This document shows, in pieces, positions 1 to 5,528 of a DNA stretch of 11,836 nucleotides. Every line of letters starts with the position of its first letter. Within the stretch, counting starts at the first letter, position 1. The position numbers were made by a program, and so were the translations under genes. Under the pieces are notes generated by a model. That model made no database searches and had not been told where the DNA came from. It saw only the letters and a list, made by a program, of their open reading frames with translations. The DNA lies in contig PCCU01000051.1 of assembly GCA_002732015.1 (NCBI GenBank), forward strand, positions 1 to 11,836, written 5' to 3'. Source of the stretch: Candidatus Pelagibacterales bacterium. GTDB taxonomy: Bacteria; Pseudomonadota; Alphaproteobacteria; TMED109.

Positions 1-215
1 ATAGATTGAATTTCTGGTACATGCATCACGTCGTCAAATCTATCAGAAGAATTATCACTATCCGCAATTTTTTGATGCTCCAACTTTTCGCTTAAGTGTT
101 GAATGTGCACTCTGACCTCGTTTAATAAATGTTCTTGAATGCCTTGTCGTTTGTAAGACTCCAGTAACTCTTTCGCATTTAAAAGATCATTTTCAAGTTC
201 CATAAAGTCAGCCAT
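1..215 (-). CDS. Partial coiled-coil protein, N-terminal 71 residues
   Basis: The minus strand is open from an ATG at 215 to the left edge, so only the N-terminus is present. The translation starts MADFMELENDLLNAKELLES and is rich in Leu, Glu, Lys and Gln with heptad-like leucine spacing over about residues 5-55, which suggests a coiled coil. A Ser/Asp-rich stretch (about 56-65) follows. No ATG lies between this start and the repeat at 332-371, and the leader is C/A-rich on the coding strand like four other genes here, which supports the start. Function unknown; a structural or scaffold role is only a guess. Confidence 0.75.
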   Translation of the reverse strand, partial: MADFMELENDLLNAKELLESYKRQGIQEHLLNEVRVHIQHLSEKLEHQKIADSDNSSDRFDDVMHVPEIQS

Positions 216-331
216 TGCGTGCGTCAATATGGGTAGTGTTCGTGGAGTCCTGATGGGCGTGTGCGTAAAGTATGGTTGTGTTGGTGGATGTCTGTCTGAA
301 GTGTCAACTCAGTTTATATTTTTTCTTTAGA
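216..331 (-). promoter_or_regulatory. C/A-rich, AUG-free leader of the 215- gene
   Basis: On the minus strand this stretch is dominated by C and A (runs such as CACCAACACAACC and CGCACACGCCC) and has no ATG. It joins the start at 215 to TTTTGAAAAC repeats beginning at 332. The same arrangement precedes 2661-, 3433-, 3760+ and 10970+, so it is probably an unstructured 5' leader plus promoter. Transcript start not determined. Confidence 0.5.
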
Positions 332-371
332 TTTTTTTGAAAACTTTTTTAATTTTTGAAAACTTTTTTTT
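332..371 (+). repeat. TTTTGAAAACTTTT repeat, two copies
   Basis: Two copies of T-run, GAAAAC, T-run lie at 332-350 and 353-371, about 21 bp apart. They belong to the family also found at 2817-2834, 3551-3624 and 10805-10854, always with GAAAAC on the plus strand. The near edge is 117 nt upstream of the 215- start. Probably an upstream promoter element; not proven. Confidence 0.65.
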
Positions 372-643
372 AAATCACTTCGTTCTATTTTAGTCTACCA
401 TAAAACTACAAAATTCATTTAGTATAAACATAGCATGAAGACCCCATGCATGAGGTTCAGCTTAAGTTTCTATAAAAAAAGGTTTCTCCTTAAATTTTTT
501 ATATTATTTCCTTAAATAAATACTAAATTTGTTACAGCCCAAAATTGGATTTGGGTACGCCGTAAAAAAAAAATCGAAAATTGAAGTTAATTCGATATTT
601 AAGGATTAAAAAAAGCAAATTTAAGGAGTTTTTGTGGACTTAG
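372..643. other. AT-rich intergenic spacer, no gene seen
   Basis: I find no credible gene. It holds an AATCACTT box at 373-380 (AAGTGATT on the minus strand, as at other starts but with no ATG next to it), a palindrome at 441-456, and several copies of TTAAGGA or its complement (about 487, 511, 599, 621). A segment with TTTCCTTAAAT, AAATTTGT and a nearby GCCC resembles the spacer at 10663-10804 in order and content. TTTAAGGAGTTTT at about 619 precedes the 644 gene; it looks like a ribosome-binding sequence but is too far from the ATG and recurs where no gene follows. Confidence 0.5.
441..456. repeat. 16-bp near-perfect palindrome ACCCCATGCATGAGGT
   Basis: The two 8-bp halves are complementary except for one C/A mismatch, with CATGCATG at the centre. 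It is more GC-rich than its surroundings. It could bind a dimeric protein or be chance; there is no second full copy in the window. Confidence 0.35.
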
Positions 644-853
644 ATGGTTGTACAAAAAAACCCTGAATTTTATTGTTGTTATTATAATGAAGAAGATGAT
701 CGATCATGTATATGTTTGGCTTACAATCTTTCCTGTTGCTATCAGCCAACATGTGTACCAAACTTAGCTACTACAACGGGTAAGATACTCTTACTTTTGT
801 GGATTGCGTTTTTATTATTTTTAATAATTTACGGGTTGGTTATCTGGATTTAA
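644..853 (+). CDS. Small Cys-rich tail-anchored membrane protein
   Basis: A 69-residue protein. Residues 1-45 are polar and hold seven cysteines (C11, C12, C22, C24, C31, C32, C37), two of them CC pairs and one CIC. Residues 47-69 form a single strongly hydrophobic segment ending at the C-terminus, so it should be tail-anchored with the Cys-rich part on the other face of the membrane. The cysteines suggest disulfides, metal binding or palmitoylation. It converges on the 891-1688 membrane gene across a 37-bp gap with a palindrome. It has none of the three upstream motif classes. No family recognised; the clean soluble-plus-anchor layout argues for a real gene. Confidence 0.6.
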   Translation: MVVQKNPEFYCCYYNEEDDRSCICLAYNLSCCYQPTCVPNLATTTGKILLLLWIAFLLFLIIYGLVIWI

Positions 854-858
854 GTAAT

Positions 859-872
859 ATTAAAATTTTAAT
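859..872. terminator. AT palindrome between convergent genes
   Basis: ATTAAAATTTTAAT is a perfect 14-bp palindrome in the 37-bp gap between the 3' ends of 644-853 (+) and 891-1688 (-). A related inverted repeat sits at the convergent junction 7312-7327. Some giant viruses mark transcript ends with hairpins, so a bidirectional 3'-end signal is possible, but short AT palindromes are expected by chance here. Confidence 0.3.
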
Positions 873-890
873 GTCTTTTTTACATTTTCG

Positions 891-1688
891 TCAACTACGT
901 TTAATTCCTTTCTGGACATAAAATTCACTCATCACTATGATATATGCTACTAAAATCAATACAAGAAGTGCTATATCCAAAGCAAACCACTTCGCGTTTA
1001 ATAGATACATGTCCTGGTTACACTCCTTACTGCAACCATAATAGTAGCACCATGAAAGGTCTAGTCCTAACTGGCCAGTTTCATTTCGCAAACACAATGC
1101 CATACTAGTGTAGTAGGCTGGCACATCATATCTAGCAAATGCAGCATTATAATTTGTAAATTCTATCTCATTCAGGCAGTCGAGGAACAAATCGTTTTCG
1201 GACTGAAATAAAGTCAATGTCACTGGGTGAAAATTACATTGCTCGACGTCTGTGATAGCACCTCGAAGTTCCTTGTAGCGTGTGGTCGGGCAAGAGGCTT
1301 CTATTTTCGAAGGATTGGTGCAACTTAGAAACCAAACAGAAATTCTAGCTACTATGATAGTGAAAACGAGCAGCTGAAAAATAAGAGTAATGGTAGATGT
1401 TATCCAGACAATGTTTACCGACCACCCTTGCGTATTCCTCGGGGTCAGCGCAAACACGGTTAATAATATGGTGATGAGCAATGAAATAGATCCTGATGCA
1501 TAGGCCATCAAAAGCGAAGTGTTTGCATCACTCTTGACGTTGCATTTGTGGTCATCGTTAAGTGGCAACCCTAATCTTGAGGACGTTACGGTGTTGATAT
1601 CGAACGCAGTACCATAATACGGAAAAGAAAAAATATAGCAGCCTGTCACTGCTACCATGCAAAAAAGTATGGCACTGCTTGCTCTCAT
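891..1688 (-). CDS. Four-TM membrane protein with Cys-rich loop (tetraspanin-like topology)
   Basis: 265 residues. Hydrophobic segments at about 5-23 (signal anchor or TM1), 57-81, 91-120 and 233-254. The loop between TM3 and TM4 is about 110 residues with eight cysteines (C123, C133, C151, C171, C199, C214, C219, C223); two N-glycosylation sequons lie at N56 and N202. A short first loop, a large Cys-rich loop before TM4 and the overall length match tetraspanin topology, but the hallmark CCG motif is missing, so homology is not claimed. A virion or host-membrane protein is plausible. A TATA-like TCTATATTAC lies 28-37 nt upstream. It is downstream of the 1726-2076 gene on the same strand. Confidence 0.82.
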   Translation of the reverse strand: MRASSAILFCMVAVTGCYIFSFPYYGTAFDINTVTSSRLGLPLNDDHKCNVKSDANTSLLMAYASGSISLLITILLTVFALTPRNTQGWSVNIVWITSTITLIFQLLVFTIIVARISVWFLSCTNPSKIEASCPTTRYKELRGAITDVEQCNFHPVTLTLFQSENDLFLDCLNEIEFTNYNAAFARYDVPAYYTSMALCLRNETGQLGLDLSWCYYYGCSKECNQDMYLLNAKWFALDIALLVLILVAYIIVMSEFYVQKGIKRS

Positions 1689-1715
1689 CCTAGTGTTAAA
1701 ATCATAGAAAAAAAT

Positions 1716-1725
1716 GTAATATAGA
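1716..1725 (-). promoter_or_regulatory. TATA-like element of the 1688- gene
   Basis: The minus strand reads TCTATATTAC here, 28-37 nt before the ATG at 1688. A similar TCTATATATTA precedes the other minus-strand membrane gene (9046-). It abuts the stop codon of the upstream gene. Assigned by similarity only. Confidence 0.35.
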
Positions 1726-2076
1726 TTATTTTAGTTTTCGCTTTTTCCTTTTGCGAACGCGTTGTGCGTCGAGCTCGACAAAGCAGCACGATAGATGCCG
1801 ATCAACATGTAACACAGTCTTCATATTTTTTTTCTTGTAATATTTCTCCTTGTTCAGGTTCATTGCGATGATTCGTAGCCAAGGCGTTAAGTTCAAATCA
1901 AATTCAGATAAAACATCTACTTTATAGACTAAAGAGTAGAATTTTTTTTCTTTCAAAACACGAAATTTTTTTATTTTTTTAAATAGACCATCCTCGCATA
2001 GTCTTGTAATTAGATGTATTTTTTGAAAGACGAATTTTCGATTGTAATCCGAGTTACAAGAAAATACAATTTTCAT
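1726..2076 (-). CDS. Basic protein of unknown function with polybasic tail
   Basis: 116 residues, strongly Lys/Arg-rich, ending in RVRKRKKRKLK (106-116), which resembles a nuclear localisation or nucleic-acid-binding tail. A second basic patch is at about 33-45. There is no hydrophobic segment and no recognised domain. The start is supported by AAGTGATT only 4 nt upstream, the same box as before 5273- and 7016+. It lies between 2125-2661 and 891-1688 on the same strand with short gaps. The ORF could be real but divergent; no family is offered. Confidence 0.65.
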   Translation of the reverse strand: MKIVFSCNSDYNRKFVFQKIHLITRLCEDGLFKKIKKFRVLKEKKFYSLVYKVDVLSEFDLNLTPWLRIIAMNLNKEKYYKKKNMKTVLHVDRHLSCCFVELDAQRVRKRKKRKLK

Positions 2077-2080
2077 TTTA

Positions 2081-2088
2081 AATCACTT
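2081..2088 (-). promoter_or_regulatory. AAGTGATT start-proximal box of the 2076- gene
   Basis: The minus strand reads AAGTGATTTAAAATG, with the box 4 nt from the start codon. The same core at a similar distance precedes 5273-, 5298+, 7016+ and 8419-. The closeness implies a very short 5' UTR and recalls poxvirus late promoters that run into the ATG; that parallel is inference. Confidence 0.5.
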
Positions 2089-2124
2089 TTTTTCTGCCTT
2101 CTGCAATAGAAATAGTTGCTTTCC

Positions 2125-2661
2125 TTAAGCATCTACTGCTTCAGCGTACCACTTAGCCATATTGCGAGTCCATTTCTCCATTTGGGGATAGATTACGTCG
2201 TGTTCACACTTATGCTGCAAAATTTTAGAATTTTTCAACATGTCAGGCTTAATGATCGAATTCTTCATCCTCTTGCTTGTCTTTGAATCTTTGTCACGCC
2301 AACATACATTCAAATCCAACTTATATTCTTTTGTATAAAAGTTGTTAATTCGCAACAGGTTATGCTCCTCTTTCGATTTGCCAGTATAATCTTTTTTCGC
2401 TTTAATTAAGTTCCTGTCAAACTTCTTGTCCGCCTTGTTCACTTCTCGAAAATAATTGCTGACTGTTTTTGCTGTGGTCAATATGTCCACCTCCTCGCCA
2501 ATCAGAAGTTTTATGGCAAACTTTATCCGTTCATCCACTTGCATATCGTCAATTTTGAATGGTTGTACCACGCCTCGTTTTCGAAGCTCTTTGTTTTTGA
2601 ATGCTTCCAATTCTTTCTTGATATTCTCTTTTTTTGCTTTTGCTGTCGTTGCTTTTGGCAT
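2125..2661 (-). CDS. Lys-rich protein of unknown function
   Basis: 178 residues. The first 30 are a Lys/Ala/Glu-rich, probably helical, basic segment (MPKATTAKAKKENIKKELEA). The rest is soluble and charged with a Trp-rich end (W144 region WTRNMAKWYAEAV). No domain recognised; DNA or RNA binding would suit the charge but is a guess. The start at 2661 is preceded by a long C/A-rich leader (coding strand) and one TTTTGAAAAC element about 155 nt upstream, the class A arrangement. An upstream ATG at 2797 opens an overlapping His/Thr-rich frame that is only the CA-repeat read through. Confidence 0.68.
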   Translation of the reverse strand: MPKATTAKAKKENIKKELEAFKNKELRKRGVVQPFKIDDMQVDERIKFAIKLLIGEEVDILTTAKTVSNYFREVNKADKKFDRNLIKAKKDYTGKSKEEHNLLRINNFYTKEYKLDLNVCWRDKDSKTSKRMKNSIIKPDMLKNSKILQHKCEHDVIYPQMEKWTRNMAKWYAEAVDA

Positions 2662-2816
2662 TGTGTTTTTGCTTTTGGTATGTGCGTCTGTAACAGTTTG
2701 TGTAGGTGTAAGTGTGTAGGTGTGTACGTGTGTGTAGGTGTGTAGGTGTGTTGAGGTGTGTAGGTGTGTTGAGGTGTGTAGGAGTATCTCTGTGCATGTA
2801 GATGTATAAAAAAAAA
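2662..2816 (-). promoter_or_regulatory. C/A-rich leader with 18-bp tandem repeat
   Basis: The coding (minus) strand is CA-rich: the plus strand shows GTGTGTAGG-type microsatellite over about 2700-2790. An 18-bp unit GTGTGTAGGTGTGTTGAG occurs at 2738-2755 and 2756-2773, followed by a partial copy. An ATG at 2797 in the leader suggests that the transcript starts downstream of it or that it acts as an upstream start. The repeat is likely to vary in length between isolates. Confidence 0.55.
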
Positions 2817-2834
2817 TTTTTGAAAACTTTTTTT
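2817..2834 (+). repeat. Single TTTTTGAAAACTTTTTTT element
   Basis: One clear copy of the TTTTGAAAAC family followed by a degraded one (AAAAACTTTTC, about 2835-2845). It lies just beyond the 3' end of 2849-3433 and about 155 nt upstream of the 2661- start. Plus-strand orientation matches the other arrays. Confidence 0.5.
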
Positions 2835-2848
2835 AAAAACTTTTCAAA

Positions 2849-3433
2849 TTATTTTAGAAAATAAGGTTTTTCAGCTGGATATTCAAAACGTGTCTTCATC
2901 GTCTCTTCCTTGCTTTTGTAATAGGATCGATAACTGTACGTAGCACTGTACTTGCCATTCCGTTTGACCAAATATTTTTCTCGTTCTTTCCCAAAACACA
3001 ACGGAAAAGGACTAACACCTTTTGGTACGTCAATTATAGCGTAAAGATCATCTTTCGCTATGTACGTCTCAGAAGTCTCTTTCTCTGGAAACCCCCACTC
3101 TTCTAGACGTTGTAGGTGCGCTACACAAGCATGCTCCTTTTTGATTTTTTTTTTACTTCGTTGATAATATTCCTTCGCCAGAGCAAACGCATGACGTAGC
3201 GTAAAACGATAATTATTCTTCGTTTTGCGGACCCATCTTGCCATAGGATGATTGTGATTCCTTATTTTTTTGAACGGTTTTAAAGGTCTATGCATGCTTG
3301 GCAACGATTTACGGTTTACGTACCATGCCGTATACAACATTTGCACGGCTTCGAGAAGCATCTTATTGACATGCACATTGCATTGATATTTTGCTGAGCG
3401 TCTTGCGGATTTGCTTAAGAGAAATAAGTTCAT
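2849..3433 (-). CDS. Conserved phage/algal-virus protein, often annotated pyrimidine-dimer glycosylase-like
   Basis: 194 residues. It fits a family common in cyanophages and algal viruses whose members begin MNIF.L....A.YHCDKHV.KM.LE.AQ. Here the N-terminus is MNLFLLSKSARRSAKYQCNV, then HVNKMLLEAVQML (21-33), NHPMARWVR (61-69, family NHPS.WAR) and YRSYY (168-172, family YR.YY). The family label pyrimidine-dimer DNA glycosylase comes from automatic annotation, so repair activity is not assured. The usual D-K in YHCDKHV is N-V here. The protein is more basic than usual with a Lys-rich insert at 94-99. Family assignment rests on remembered motifs and is fairly sure; the function is not. Class A leader upstream. 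Confidence 0.75.
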   Translation of the reverse strand: MNLFLLSKSARRSAKYQCNVHVNKMLLEAVQMLYTAWYVNRKSLPSMHRPLKPFKKIRNHNHPMARWVRKTKNNYRFTLRHAFALAKEYYQRSKKKIKKEHACVAHLQRLEEWGFPEKETSETYIAKDDLYAIIDVPKGVSPFPLCFGKEREKYLVKRNGKYSATYSYRSYYKSKEETMKTRFEYPAEKPYFLK

Positions 3434-3550
3434 GATGGCGTTTGGAGTACAAAACTGGTGTTGGAGTACAAAGGTTGGAGCGGTGTAGGGAACAGGTGGT
3501 GATGCGTATTATTTTTTTCTTAACCCTAATTTTAAGTCTACTACAAAAAA
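3434..3550 (-). promoter_or_regulatory. C/A-rich leader of the 3433- gene
   Basis: On the minus strand the leader is C/A-rich and contains no ATG. It holds a direct repeat of TTTGTACTCCAA (about 3442-3475). It joins the start to the repeat array at 3551, a distance of about 118 nt, almost the same as for the 215- and 10970+ genes. The side next to the array is T-rich on the plus strand. Confidence 0.5.
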
Positions 3551-3624
3551 ACTTTTTTGAAAACTTTTGAAAACTTTTGAAAACTTTTGAAAACTATTTT
3601 GAAAACTATTTTGAAAACTATTTT
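3551..3624 (+). repeat. GAAAACTTTT tandem array between divergent genes
   Basis: Three exact 10-bp GAAAACTTTT units (3559-3568, 3569-3578, 3579-3588) are followed by three exact 12-bp GAAAACTATTTT units (3589-3600, 3601-3612, 3613-3624). The array is 118 nt from the 3433- start and 136 nt from the 3760+ start, so it may serve both genes. A-tracts and T-tracts alternate every 5 bp, which should give stiff, easily melted DNA. The 12-bp units look like local amplification of a variant. Confidence 0.8.
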
Positions 3625-3759
3625 ATTTTTATTACAATATTACAAAAAAATAGGCCTACCCACACATACACACACACTTGTACACACACACACGTACATA
3701 CATACGTAAACACAAACACAAAACACAAAACCTAAAAAAAACCAAAACAAAAATACAAA
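3625..3759 (+). promoter_or_regulatory. C/A-rich leader of the 3760+ gene
   Basis: From about 3658 to the ATG the plus strand is almost purely C and A (CACACA runs, then CAAAACAAAAATACAAA), nearly free of G and with no ATG. Such leaders are unstructured and suit scanning ribosomes; the A-rich end just before ATG is like poxvirus or yeast leaders. This supports 3760 as the start. Confidence 0.55.
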
Positions 3760-4530
3760 ATGCCACGAGTTATCAGAAACGTTGTTAACGAAAGTACACT
3801 TGTCGATGCGGACATGACAAACTTGACTGTAGGGATGAGCATTCCGTTACAGAAAAATGATATGATTGACCCTGAATTGTTTACAGTTACTGGGGAAAAG
3901 GAGATTGTTGCCATCTACAACGAAAGTTTGGCAGATTTGGATTTTGAAAGAAAAGCAACTGTTCTAAAAGAACATTGTGAGTATAGGGACGGTCATAATA
4001 ACTACGGTTTGGTGATGACGGAGTTGCTTGTACCACTTAAGGATGAAGAGAACTATGTTAAAAGGTTCTTTATCAACAAGACGGCTACCTTGTTAGCATG
4101 CGCAACGTCTAATGACAACGATCGAAATGAATGTATAAGAAGGGTCTTCGAAAAAATGCCTTCTTTCGCGGTTTTGAAGAAAAAGCGTGAAGTACAGCGG
4201 CTGAAAAAGTTTAATAAAAGAGCGAAGGCAGTCCTTTCTGAAGCTTATGTGAAGTATTGGCATGCTGTGCACGATGCACTTGGTTTTGATTCAAAAAGAA
4301 ATTATCATGAACAAAATTTTACTGAAGCTGACCTGAACGAATTGCTAAAAGTTCAAAGATGGACGAAACGGTCTGTTGACGGGTGGACACGCGACTTTAT
4401 TGAAAAAGCCATGCCGAGGGTTTTAAAAAATCAACCTGACTTAGGTAAAATTGAAACATTTAAGTATGGCGACCATAACACAGATGCATATGCAAACGAT
4501 GAAGATGACTTTGCTCATTTGGGATATTAA
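3760..4530 (+). CDS. Unknown soluble protein, 256 residues
   Basis: No family recognised. The protein is soluble with no membrane segment. Residues 1-60 look like a mixed alpha/beta region, a strongly basic helix-prone segment lies at about 136-158 (KKKREVQRLKKFNKRAKAV), and the C-terminus is acidic (DAYANDEDDFAHLGY, 242-256). The basic-then-acidic layout could fit a nucleic-acid or chromatin-associated protein, but that is a guess. Start chosen because the C/A leader runs straight into this ATG (ATACAAAATG) with no earlier ATG. It shares the 3551-3624 repeat array with the divergent 3433- gene, so the two may be co-regulated. Confidence 0.78.
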   Translation: MPRVIRNVVNESTLVDADMTNLTVGMSIPLQKNDMIDPELFTVTGEKEIVAIYNESLADLDFERKATVLKEHCEYRDGHNNYGLVMTELLVPLKDEENYVKRFFINKTATLLACATSNDNDRNECIRRVFEKMPSFAVLKKKREVQRLKKFNKRAKAVLSEAYVKYWHAVHDALGFDSKRNYHEQNFTEADLNELLKVQRWTKRSVDGWTRDFIEKAMPRVLKNQPDLGKIETFKYGDHNTDAYANDEDDFAHLGY

Positions 4531-4543
4531 AAATGACACAACG

Positions 4544-4578
4544 AAAGTAGGTTTTTACTTTCTTTTTTTTCCTACTTT
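4544..4578. terminator. Inverted repeat after the 3760+ gene
   Basis: AAAGTAGG (4544-4551) and CCTACTTT (4571-4578) form a perfect 8-bp stem with a 19-nt T-rich loop, 13 bp after the 4530 stop. It also overlaps the 3' end of the minus-strand ORF 4555-4719. It fits a 3'-end hairpin for the plus-strand transcript; on the minus strand it is partly coding. Confidence 0.45.
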
Positions 4579-4719
4579 TACACTATCACAATGTTTAACG
4601 TAGTTATTCCATCTTGATTGTATTTTATCGTAGCGTATTTTCATTTCTCTATCTAGTTGTTCTTTTCGTGCCTGTTGTGTCATTTGCCTTAATTTGCTTA
4701 CAAATGTCTGCTTTTCCAT
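4555..4719 (-). CDS. Small overlapping ORF with IQ-like segment
   Basis: A 54-residue minus-strand ORF starting MEKQTFVSKLRQM and ending VGKKRK. It is rich in Lys, Arg and Gln, helix-prone, and contains YDKIQSRWNNYVK, which resembles an IQ (calmodulin-binding) segment. It overlaps the last 22 nt of 4698-5273 and lies in the -1 frame relative to it. The upstream protein also ends in an IQ-like motif. It is either a separate small gene translated by re-initiation or termination slippage, or the original C-terminus of 4698-5273 cut off by a frameshift. A second in-frame ATG at 4683 would give 42 residues. Confidence 0.45.
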   Translation of the reverse strand: MEKQTFVSKLRQMTQQARKEQLDREMKIRYDKIQSRWNNYVKHCDSVKVGKKRK

Positions 4720-5273
4720 GCTTTTTGTATTCGTAACGCGCTAAAATGTCTTATAAGAAACAGATTAAATATATATCGCTTTTTCTTCCCTTGTCCTGTT
4801 CGAATAACAATGGCTGAATCACTTGTATGTTCCTGTGGCAAGGGTATAAATGATAACTTGCCTTGCTTCAATACATATTTGAAAAGGACATTTAACCCGT
4901 GCTTACTGTTCATATATGGTTTTAAAAACAAAGGGTTCATGGGATTAAAAATCTGTTTGTATTGGTGCCTTAGAAACACTATACTATACATGTCCTCTAT
5001 CTCGTCACAGAAGACTTCTGAACAAGCAACCCATACGTCCTCGCCATCATCGAAGCTTGCAACACTGCCATATAAAAAGCGTACTCTATGGTCTGCTACT
5101 GCTAGAAATAAGTCGTTTTCGATGATGACATCAAACCCACAATAATCATAAAAGAAATGATTGATTGTGCTTTTCACTCCTGAAAAATGAAGAATGATGG
5201 GTACAAATGAGCCTCTTTTTTTCTCCTCTATATCATAGACATAGGACTGTCTTAATGTATAGGTGTTGTTCAT
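4698..5273 (-). CDS. Unknown protein with C-terminal IQ-like motif
   Basis: 191 residues with no recognised globular domain. The body is mixed and aromatic-rich; acidic residues cluster at about 75-95. The C-terminus ALRIQKAWKSRHL (179-191) matches the first part of an IQ motif (IQxxxRxxxR-like; here I182, Q183, W186, R189), which binds calmodulin-type proteins in eukaryotes; C-terminal segments of this kind also occur in algal giant-virus proteins. The motif ends abruptly at the stop, and a -1-frame ORF continues with another IQ-like stretch, so truncation by frameshift is possible. AAGTGATT stands 6 nt before the start. It is divergent from 5298+ with only 24 bp between the starts. Confidence 0.75.
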   Translation of the reverse strand: MNNTYTLRQSYVYDIEEKKRGSFVPIILHFSGVKSTINHFFYDYCGFDVIIENDLFLAVADHRVRFLYGSVASFDDGEDVWVACSEVFCDEIEDMYSIVFLRHQYKQIFNPMNPLFLKPYMNSKHGLNVLFKYVLKQGKLSFIPLPQEHTSDSAIVIRTGQGKKKRYIFNLFLIRHFSALRIQKAWKSRHL

Positions 5274-5279
5274 TTTTTA

Positions 5280-5295
5280 AATCACTTCACAAGTG
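5280..5295. promoter_or_regulatory. Back-to-back AAGTG boxes between divergent genes
   Basis: AATCACTT (5280-5287, read AAGTGATT on the minus strand for 5273-) and AAGTGTTA (5291-5298, for 5298+) form an inverted repeat CACTT-CAC-AAGTG in a 24-bp gap. Each box lies 0-6 nt from its own ATG. This is the most compact case of the AAGTGWWT class and argues that the box is functional on both strands. Confidence 0.6.
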
Positions 5296-5297
5296 TT

Positions 5298-5528
5298 ATG
5301 GGAAACAATGTAGGTCAATGCTGTGACAGCGGTAGGCGTTGTCTAGCAGAGGACAGTAGTATAAAAGAGTATGAAGCTCCATCCTTTGGTGGACAGAGTG
5401 ACCCTGCATTTTGTGGCATGTTGTTTTACGGCTCTGAAATAAGTAGGAAAAAAAACCGACGTCGAAGGCATCGGTTAAAGAAGAAGAAGGATTATATAAA
5501 ACAAAAAACTACGAAGGCAACAAGGTGA
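5298..5528 (+). CDS. Predicted myristoylated and palmitoylated small basic protein
   Basis: 76 residues. The N-terminus MGNNVGQCC has Gly2 and a small residue at position 6, as N-myristoyltransferase substrates require, with neighbouring cysteines C8 and C9 placed for palmitoylation. The middle is neutral to acidic. The tail holds a dense basic cluster (KKNRRRRHRLKKKK, about 51-64) that could bind acidic lipids or nucleic acid. This suggests a membrane-anchored adaptor, for instance linking an inner virion membrane to the core; the role is inference. N-myristoylation is a eukaryotic modification, which supports a eukaryotic host. Its stop TGA overlaps the next ATG by one base (TGATG), and AAGTGTTA immediately precedes its start. 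Confidence 0.7.
   Translation: MGNNVGQCCDSGRRCLAEDSSIKEYEAPSFGGQSDPAFCGMLFYGSEISRKKNRRRRHRLKKKKDYIKQKTTKATR

Noticed and set aside
229..330. 33-residue plus-strand ORF in the leader of the 215- gene
   Set aside because: Composition is the complement of the C/A-rich leader; too short and no supporting motif.
2456..2745. Two plus-strand ORFs of 87 and 68 residues
   Set aside because: They are antisense to 2125-2661 and its leader; Phe/Cys/Val-rich composition is an artefact of Lys-rich coding and GT repeats.
2549..2797. 82-residue His/Thr/Pro-rich ORF on the minus strand
   Set aside because: It is a read-through of the CA-rich microsatellite and overlaps the 2125-2661 gene in another frame; the composition is that of the repeat.
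3658..3720. CA repeat as CRISPR or telomere-like array
   Set aside because: Simple dinucleotide-type leader without spacers or a fixed longer unit.
2125..4530. Possible homology between the 2125- and 3760+ unknown proteins
   Set aside because: Only a weak WTR-type similarity near the C-termini; lengths and the rest do not align by eye.
4810..5145. 111-residue plus-strand ORF
   Set aside because: Wholly antisense to 4698-5273, whose start motif and IQ-like tail are better supported.
5525..5527. GTG start for the SWIM gene
   Set aside because: ATG at 5528 follows immediately, and no other gene here needs a GTG start.
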